A DNA stretch of 29,399 nt from Neelides folsomi (lineage: Eukaryota; Arthropoda; Collembola; Neelipleona; Neelidae), in assembly GCA_034687125.1 (NCBI GenBank), contig JAQGBZ010000585.1, positions 1 to 29,399 of the forward strand, read 5' to 3'. The position numbers were made by a program, and so were the translations under genes. The notes beneath the pieces are model-generated. The model was not told the DNA's origin, ran no database searches, and worked only from the letters and a program-made list of their open reading frames with translations. Position 1 is the stretch's first letter; every line of letters starts with the position of its first letter. Positions 23,701-29,399 of the stretch are shown here, in pieces.

Positions 23701-24155
23701 CTCGAGCTTTAGAATTATCTGAGGAGAAGAAAAATGCTCCTTCTAAACCTATTGTGAAGGAAATTGAGAAAACTGAAGAAGCTGAGAAAGAAGCGAAGCC
23801 AATTTTGGGAGAGGAAGAGATGCGTAAAGAAGGAAAAGAACCGCGAATTGTAAAAGAGGTCAAAGAAGTTAAAGAATCGGCGATGGAAATCGACGAAGAT
23901 GAAAAGAAGAAAGAAAGCGAAATGCCGCCGCCGCCCCCGCCAGCTCCAATTGGAGATAAAGTTGAGGAAGAAACGAAGGGAGAAGCAATTTTGTCACTTC
24001 ACATTGTTCACTCACCAGCTCCGATGCTTCCACCCGGGTCGCCGGCTTTGCTCCGAAGTCCGCTGGTTGTTCATTCTCCCCATTCCTCCCATGCGAGTCC
24101 TTATGCCATTGATGATGATCTTATGGATGAAGCACTCATTGGAACTGGCAAATAG
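17767..24155 (+). CDS. MED1: Mediator of RNA polymerase II transcription subunit 1 (MED1)
   Basis: Mediator subunit that links activators to RNA polymerase II. Coding exons: 17767-17973, 18100-18369, 18456-18901, 18963-19375, 19498-19702 and 19856-24155. All have GT-AG borders and matching phases, giving 1946 residues. The conserved Med1 domain occupies about residues 65-530. Landmarks include MVERLEMVSRQLGL, LPACFTVNLGKLVP, VSFQHPLDDSLV and KVVQRTMSIPITIRA. The remaining 1430 residues are low complexity, rich in S, N, G, K and E, in one 4.3-kb exon. It carries one LxxLL motif (LLGLL, 721-725), a LTSIIDKLK segment (from about 1265) like the one in vertebrate MED1, and the end DDDLMDEALIG matching the vertebrate terminal DDDLMDVALIG. 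The Met at 17767 opens a frame continuous with the conserved region. Both ends of the family are represented, so the gene appears complete. Confidence 0.96.
20899..20964 (+). repeat. GQMGGQ-type repeats in the MED1 tail
   Basis: The codons read a run of SGQIGQMGGQLGQMGGQG, built from imperfect copies of GGTCAAATGGGAGGTCAA. They sit in the disordered tail downstream of the LxxLL motif. Confidence 0.75.
23394..23715 (+). repeat. Degenerate tandem repeat R-(A/G)-LDSS in the MED1 tail
   Basis: About a dozen imperfect copies of a CGAGCTTTAGATTCATC-like unit encode RALDSSR, RGLDSSK and similar motifs (residues about 1694-1801). Unit lengths vary, with inserted PDS, SES and TES groups. Arg/Ser-rich repeats of this type are not part of the conserved MED1 architecture as I know it. 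Confidence 0.9.
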
Positions 24156-24807
24156 ACTTTTAAATATTCACTATAAAATAAATTTATATTAAATAAATAT
24201 TTAATACATATGATATACCTACATTAGCTATAATATTAAATATTACTATTAATAAAAATATTAATATTAGTTAATATTTATTCTAGATTTTAAAATATTG
24301 GTGTTTGTGTAATTGTGTAATTTGATGTTAAATGGATAGTCCAGCTATATAAGCTACCGCACATTCACATATGGATTTACATATTTGTAAATATTTTAAA
24401 TTGATCAATTTAGTTAATTAATGATGAAATTCAAATGTAATTAAAGGATTAAATCTACATTTAAAATAATTAAATCTTATTGAATAAAATGAGAATTTAG
24501 CCATGAATGTAAATCTCAATTTTTGAACCATACTTTTTTAAAAAAAAATTAACGAATAGTTATGTAAGTATATGGAATAAATAATCATATTAAAACCATT
24601 TGAATTAGACAAATATTTTAATGGCAACTTTTTTTAAATTTTTTAGAAAAATTCCAGTCATTGGTTCAATATAAATGATTAAATGACACTTGATAATTTG
24701 AATATATGAACAGTTTGTTTAATAAAAGATTAATAGATAGGATTTTGTAGTATTTTCGAGAATGCTTGAATTTTTCTGACCGGAACTAACCGAACGATGC
24801 AAATGAT
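24156..24807. other. MED1 3' UTR and AT-rich spacer
   Basis: Apart from the polyadenylation signals near 24177 no feature is visible. The DNA is AT-rich up to about 24770, where base composition changes at the start of the next broken gene. Confidence 0.6.
24177..24197 (+). terminator. MED1 polyadenylation signals
   Basis: AATAAA occurs at 24177-24182 and again at 24192-24197, just 22-37 bases after the MED1 stop codon, implying a very short 3' UTR. Confidence 0.6.
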
Positions 24808-25165
24808 TCAAATTTCTCGTCCGCCCAAATTTCTCAATGTGCTAAAGACGAAGATGGAAACGGGAAAGATGAGGAAAATTGATAAAGTCAATTTGGAGCT
24901 GTCGTTTTCACCACCTGGTGTTGTCCCATTATTACCACCATTTGCTTGTGTGGTTGTAGTTGATTTCGTTGTGTAGTTGGGGTCAACTTAGCAAACTCTC
25001 ATCTCGTTTTGTGCTGTGCTATCGTTTACGCAAATAAGTCCAAGATCACAGGATCCTTGTGGGTCATCTATGTTAAGCTTGCATACTCCTCCCTCCTTGA
25101 TTGCATCCACAACTCTCCCGCCCAACAACACACCAGACGAGGGCGAGGACCAAAACGAACTTCAT
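24808..25165 (-). pseudogene. Broken gene for a small secreted, probably GPI-anchored protein
   Basis: On the minus strand an ATG at 25165 opens a signal-peptide-like MKFVLVLALVWC. The frame then shifts by one base near the predicted cleavage region. The next frame has a short cysteine-containing domain (pieces GGVCKL, GSCDLGLICV, MRVC), a TAA at about 24989-24991, then a Thr-rich linker (TTKSTTTTQANGG). It ends in a hydrophobic tail, KLTLSIFLIFPVSIFVF, and TGA at 24808-24810. Signal peptide, Cys domain, Thr-rich stalk and hydrophobic end are the layout of GPI-anchored surface proteins. One frameshift and one nonsense codon suggest a pseudogene or sequencing errors. I do not recognise the family. 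It sits between MED1 and a decayed transposon, in GC-richer DNA than its flanks. Confidence 0.5.
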
Positions 25166-25232
25166 TCTTCAATTTACTTGAAAATGTGGAAAATTCAAAT
25201 GAATTATTTACAATTTCTGCTTAAATAAAGAC

Positions 25233-26403
25233 TCATTTGTTCGCCTTTATTGAGATGAATGAGGTTAAGTCTTCTCTCCCATGAAGAATAGACATGTTCA
25301 TCATTTCTCTATCTACAGATAACCAAATTTTCTTGAGTTTTAAAAAAACTCCATTTAAGGCCCAAGAACGGCTTACCCATAATTTTTGTTTTAAGTAGCC
25401 GAACCCGAAAAAGTCAAGTGGAGAAGCATCGGGAGATTTCTTCGGGACTTTCCTCATTGAAATTATTGTTATTCCAAGTCTTCTTTTTAAATCATCAGCG
25501 TAAACAATTGCTGTCTCTCTTGAGATGTGAGCTGGTGCGTGGTCATGATGAATGACCACCTTTCTCGTCTCCTTCCCATACAGCTTCACTATCTCCCTTT
25601 CCAAGGGTTTTAGTACATTTTCAACATAAAATTTGGCATTCACCTTGACACTCTAATAAGAGGGAGAACGCCTCTTCCACTCATGGCTCCCACCACCTCC
25701 CACCTGGAACTTCTTTTGGAAATTCTCTTTGCACACGATCCAGTTGTCTGGAATGGAAGTCCCAATTGGGGTATAGCAAATTTTTCGTTTGCCATTTTCG
25801 CAATCTTCGACGCTGACCATTGCTTCATCAAGTGTGACGACATATTGAGCCTTTGTCCGATTTAGGTACTTTTTTTTAAATTTCTTACAAGTTTCCATCC
25901 TGAAAAAAAGTCCTAACTTTCACATTCATTTTAAATTTTAAAGTATTTGTTTTTATATAAACTTCTTTAAGCGTGTGGAATCTCCTTTTTCTTCTGATGA
26001 TTTTTTTCAATTTCTTTTTAATTGTCACGCTAACCGTCGATTGACTGATATTAATCTTGCCATTTCATTCTGTCCTGGTGGATTCTCTATGGAGGTAAAA
26101 AGTTGCAGTTTCCTTATCATGTTTCGGCTCACCTTTCTCGGAGTTCACACTACTGTAGGTGTAGGAAGTCCTTGGATTTTTGCATTTTTTCTTAAGCCAA
26201 TTTGATTTTTGATTCTTACAAATTGTTGCTAGTCCAATATTATGACCAAACTCTTTCACGTTAACTTGGATTTTTCGGTATGAGAGATTTAAATTTAAAT
26301 AAGCCTTTACAATACCTTCTAACTCTTGATTAATTTTTTCCCCTTTATATTTTGGAAAAAGTAAGACTTGTATTTTATTCAATAGAGTATATTTAATGAA
26401 CAA
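25233..26403 (-). mobile_element. Decayed Tc1/mariner-superfamily transposase
   Basis: Pieces of one cut-and-paste transposase lie in order on the minus strand. An N-terminal helix-turn-helix part spans 26403-26068 (VKAYLNLNLSYRKIQVNVKE), a second helix-turn-helix (INISQSTVSVTIKKK) follows in another frame near 26050, then TLDEAMVS with the first acidic residue (about 25830). The last piece is 25643-25233, with HHDHAPAHISRET and SPDASPLDFFGFGYLKQ. Within this uninterrupted last piece 42 residues separate the D of HHD from the D of PLD (37 to the D of SPD). At least four disruptions are visible: frame changes near 26050, 25900 and 25700, then a return to the earlier frame together with a TAG near 25650. 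The element is therefore inactive. No convincing terminal inverted repeats or TA target duplication could be drawn. Confidence 0.85.
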
Positions 26404-26587
26404 TGAGCTATTTGGCGGTTAAAATCTGCATATTAATTACAAAATCATATCAAGATATCAGAAGCGTTCCGAATAAAGTAGATAACCCACTGTATGCATT
26501 ATATTTAGATATCACACAAACACCAATGACATCTATATAAAATGTTCTGTTTCCAATTTATAACTTATTTATAACTAATGATTACAG
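26404..26587. other. Flank between transposase relic and orphan exon
   Basis: The probable outer end of the transposon lies here but cannot be fixed. A weak donor-like AAA|GTAGAT on the plus strand at about 26478 could pair with the acceptor at 26581-26587, leaving a 109-base intron, but no open exon with an acceptor is visible to its left. Confidence 0.3.
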
Positions 26588-26738
26588 TTGGATTCAAGAT
26601 AATTTGTCAAAAGTTTCGGATTTTCCAATACACTGCCAGAATCCTAAAGATTTTAACGGAAATGATCTGCATAAAATTACATATTCTCAAGTGTGTAAAG
26701 AAGATTGGCTCACAATGACTCTTCCGGATAATGATTAA
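26588..26738 (+). CDS. Orphan terminal coding exon, weakly SAM/PNT-like
   Basis: A good acceptor (GATTACAG, ending at 26587) is followed by one base completing a codon, 49 open codons and TAA at 26736-26738. The peptide contains WIQDNLSKVSDFPIHC, FNGNDLHKITYSQV and KEDWLTM. Tryptophan at the start, NG-x-DL in the middle and KEDW near the end loosely follow the SAM/PNT (Pointed) domain of ETS-type proteins, but with an apparent insertion, so the family call is tentative. There is no ATG, so it can only be an internal or terminal exon. Upstream exons are not visible, and the decayed transposon directly to the left may have split or displaced the gene. Confidence 0.35.
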
Positions 26739-26907
26739 AATGAAGAAATGCTAAATTTTTTAATATTTACAATATAAGGAGATATGATTAAATTCGACAA
26801 AATTAGTGTATCCTAGTTTAATCGAATGATTGCAACAAATTCTATAATTATCAAAAAGAATTATATGTAATAGTAAAACATAAATATAATCTAACTAAAT
26901 GTAAATA

Positions 26908-26913
26908 TTTATT
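26908..26913 (-). terminator. Polyadenylation signal of the alpha-arrestin gene
   Basis: AATAAA on the minus strand, 84 bases beyond the stop codon of the arrestin-domain gene. Confidence 0.5.
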
Positions 26914-26996
26914 GTAGCTAATTTATGAAAGGTACCTTAAAATATACACTTCATCTTAAAGATTTTTTAAATTACTTTATAAATTCCATTCATAAG

Positions 26997-28589
26997 TTAC
27001 ATAATTTGGAAGTTTGTTGCATTACGGGAATCTTCTACATTTTGACTTCCAGTTCCTTGACTAACTTTCTTGAATTCATTCTTTGGAGCGTTTGCCCCTT
27101 CTGCAGCGTTTGCCATGCGCTCTTGGTATGATGGAGGAGCTAATAAAAAGAAAGATTGAACTTTGAACAAACATATTTGTTTTGCATTTCATTTACTAAA
27201 TATTATTTATTCTTTGATTATTTAGAATATATTATTTTTTATTAGGATCTTACGCAGATCATGATATTCACATGGTGGTGGAGCTGAGGGCCTAAGAAAT
27301 GAGTTCTCCGAATAATTGGCATTTGAGTTTTGTGGCATCAGTTGATTGAATGTTGAAGTAAACGGAATGGTGCCAATTTGAATGGGCAAAGTTCCTATTA
27401 AATTCATAGACATCCCAGAAATGCATACTTCAACCTAAAATATTTTGGAATTATGTAGTTTTTATACACATTCTTCAATAATAAATTAATAAAAACAAGA
27501 ATTAATAATATTTAAATACGTAGATTTCATATTGGACGTTTATAATTGGACGTTTATAAACGTCAAATCCAAGTTTAGTTGGAGGAACCGATGGAACCAA
27601 TATCAAAGGTCCTTCCCAAATATCGGAATCTCCTTGCTCAACCTCCCGTGCATGAAATGCTTTAACAAGCGTTTTCGAAAATGATTTTGATTTCCCACCT
27701 GCATGAAATACTGAATTCTGAAATAAGAATAAATGAAAGCGGTTAAATTCTGATCAAATATTTCCAACAAAGACATAATAAAACCATGCCTGAATAATAA
27801 TATATAAATCATACCTGGATCAATTTTAAAGATGCGTTAAGAATACGTTTGTTGCTGTGATTTGTAAATTCGACAACAATTGGAATATATTCTCCTGGCA
27901 CAAATCCACATCTTGGGATTTTGAGAAGAAGTGAAATTGGCCCACTTGTACAACACAAACAACACAAATTCTTTTGTTTTCTAAGTTCCCCTTCTTGCCT
28001 TGCAATTTGGTTGGCATTTAAATCCGAAATTGCGTTAACGATGAATAAATTCCTGACTTTATAGTGAAAGCTCCATTTTTTCAGGATGATTGCCTCGATT
28101 TCATAAGAAACTGAACCATATTCTCCATTGAAAGACGAAGGCAAGTTGGATGGCAAAGTAAAATGAAATGGATATTCAGTTCTTCCTAAAGGAATTCTAA
28201 CTTCGCTACTACCTGAAAATATTTATTTTTATCCACATTTCACATTTATAATGTGTTTGAATGTATGAGTTTTAGACTTGAATGAGTTTTAAACGACTCT
28301 TTAAAATACTTTCTCACCATTTCCTACATTGAGTGATCATCTTTTTGATCTTCCCATTTAACTTTAGCTTTACCTCCTATCTTAATTTTCAAACCTTCAA
28401 AATATTTCGGATATCAGATGTTTGTTAGTACTAAATGAAATTTCATACAAAAAACAAAAAGAAATATCAAAAACCTTTTGTATTTTTTTCTTTATTACAA
28501 ATAACGATCACACGACCAGTGACATTTTGACCTGAAAAATACGTTTTTGTAACATTGTCAAAAGCGATCCCAATTGTCGTTCCGACCAT
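26997..28589 (-). CDS. Alpha-arrestin (arrestin domain-containing protein, ARRDC type)
   Basis: Adaptor that recruits NEDD4-family ubiquitin ligases to membrane cargo. Exons, in gene order: 28589-28475, 28394 to about 28328, about 28208-27815, 27717-27520, 27434-27254 and 27139-26997, giving about 365 residues. The arrestin N domain is marked by YFSGQNVTGRVIVICN, GLKIKIGGKAKVKW and PFHFTLPSNLPSSFNGEYGS. CTSGPISLLLKIPRCGFVPGE begins the C domain, with LIGTLPIQIGTIPF near its end. A PPPSY motif, formed across the last splice, is the expected WW-domain ligand. The weak point is the joint between exons 2 and 3. Reading on from exon 2 meets TAG, and the usual acceptor at 28212 does not fit in phase. 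A donor at 28328 with an acceptor at 28208 or 28205 restores the frame but drops part of the usual N-domain loop. Either the gene has an odd short loop or it is damaged here. Confidence 0.75.
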
Positions 28590-28985
28590 TTGAAAATAAG
28601 AATTATTATATTAAATATAATATATAAAATTTTATTATAAAATATATCTAGGTTTGATTGCTATACATTTATCCTTGTTAAAATAAGCTATGATGTTTGA
28701 AGAGAAGCTAAAAGATTAAAATGCAAAAACAAAGTGGAAGTTGGAATTGAAATTGGTAATTGACAATTTTTCTATGAAAATCCGACCAATTTGAGTCATG
28801 CGGTTTTTAAATAAGTGAGCTGTCTGATAAACTGTAATATCTAATTTTGGCTCTAGTTCCTTACTCGAAATATTTGAGTTATTCAAAGTCAAGCCTTCAA
28901 AATAAATTTTTAGGTGTGCATTAATAAAAAATGTTTTTCTTCTGTATACATCCTTAATTGATTATGGTCAAAGTCCAGGACGCGG
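28590..28985. other. Upstream flank of the alpha-arrestin gene
   Basis: AT-rich, with no recognised gene. It should contain the promoter and any untranslated exon of the arrestin-domain gene, but no TATA box or initiator can be picked out with confidence. Confidence 0.4.
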
Positions 28986-28990
28986 GCCTG

Positions 28991-29395
28991 TTTCGGGCAA
29001 CCATTGCCCGAAAAGAGGCAACCATTGCCAGTTTTTGGGCAATGTTGCCTCAAAAAGGCTAAATTGCCCGAAACGGGTAACGTTGCCCGTTAAAATATGA
29101 ACGTTGCGCGCGAAAATATTAAGGTCTTAGGTATGTACTTACAATTAGTTTTAATAAAAATTGTCACTTTGATGTGTGTGTATTACTTTAATTAATAAAT
29201 ATATATATATATATATATATGATAAAATTCATAAGCTACTTTATTTGGTCAACGTTCAGATTCCGGGCTAAATTTGGGTAACCGTTGCCTACTTTTAGGT
29301 AACCGTTACATACTTTAGGTTTATGTGTAGAATATGAAATTAAGGTTCAGATCTTAAAGGGTAACCTTCATATTTTGACGGGCAACTTTCCTAAT
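28991..29395. repeat. Cluster of degenerate GGGCAAC/GTTGCCC palindromes
   Basis: TTTCGGGCAA (28991-29000) and TTGCCCGAAA (29004-29013) form a perfect 10-bp inverted repeat. Related modules follow: GGCAACCATTGCC (29017-29029), GGGCAATGTTGCC (29037-29049), ATTGCCCG (29063-29070) and CGGGTAACGTTGCCCG (29074-29089). After the (AT)n tract come more diverged copies: GGGTAACCGTTGCC (about 29276-29289), AGGTAACCGTTAC, GGGTAACC and GGGCAAC to the window end. GC content is much higher than in the surroundings. The cluster probably continues beyond the window. Confidence 0.8.
29199..29220. repeat. (AT)11 microsatellite
   Basis: Eleven uninterrupted AT dinucleotides between the two parts of the GGGCAAC palindrome cluster. 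Confidence 0.95.
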
Positions 29396-29399
29396 CTTG

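Noticed and set aside
22346..23863. 505-codon minus-strand open frame rich in Ser, Asp, Phe and Lys
   Set aside because: It is the antisense of the MED1 tail. Its DESKARDES-like repeats mirror the RALDSS array, and no domain or splice context supports it.
25190..26450. Terminal inverted repeats of the mariner-like relic
   Set aside because: A few shared words (CTCATT, TGC) occur near both ends, but spacing differs and no continuous inverted match could be drawn, so boundaries were not called.
28991..29089. RFX X-box sites (GTTGCC with GGCAAC half sites)
   Set aside because: The half sites are mostly in the opposite relative orientation or spaced far wider than the 0-3 bases allowed by the X-box consensus.

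Overview
This is AT-rich nuclear DNA from an animal, most likely an arthropod. The genes are split by short introns (61-175 bases, with one exception) that use GT-AG borders. The proteins are metazoan: a Jun transcription factor with the animal JNK-target layout, a PPWD1 spliceosomal cyclophilin, a full MED1 Mediator subunit and an alpha-arrestin. The species cannot be named from the sequence. All homology calls rest on recognising motifs and remembered family sequences; no search was run.

Layout. Positions 1-4080 hold a Jun/AP-1 gene on the minus strand. Its coding region is one exon (1623-2633) and contains a 15-bp-unit polyglutamine minisatellite. A 5' UTR intron of about 1.2 kb leads back to a probable first exon and promoter near 3.8-4.1 kb. 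That promoter carries three perfect AP-1 sites, a TGACATCA site and a CCAAT box, an arrangement resembling the autoregulated vertebrate c-jun promoter. From about 4.1 to 11.7 kb no convincing gene is visible. This stretch has islands of higher GC, CRE-like and TEAD-like sites, small tandem repeats and several strong hairpins. It may be regulatory DNA for Jun.

Positions 11692-17131 hold PPWD1 on the minus strand (8 coding exons, 616 codons). Its last intron is 2.8 kb, far longer than its other introns, and contains coding-like fragments. A 635-bp spacer separates PPWD1 from MED1 on the plus strand (17767-24155, 6 coding exons, 1946 codons), so the two start head to head and may share a promoter. 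The whole disordered MED1 tail lies in one 4.3-kb exon.

The right end is patchier. It has a broken gene for a small secreted, apparently GPI-anchored cysteine-containing protein (24808-25165, minus), a decayed Tc1/mariner-superfamily transposase (25233-26403, minus), an orphan coding exon vaguely like a SAM/PNT domain (26588-26738, plus), and an alpha-arrestin (ARRDC-type) gene (26997-28589, minus) with one uncertain splice junction. The last 400 bases hold a cluster of degenerate GGGCAAC/GTTGCCC palindromes around an (AT)11 microsatellite.

The genes do not form a pathway. Jun, MED1 and PPWD1 act in transcription activation, Mediator and splicing respectively, and their adjacency looks like ordinary gene order. 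No clearly new system was found. The leads most worth checking are the Jun promoter layout, the secreted-protein relic, the orphan exon and the terminal palindrome cluster.
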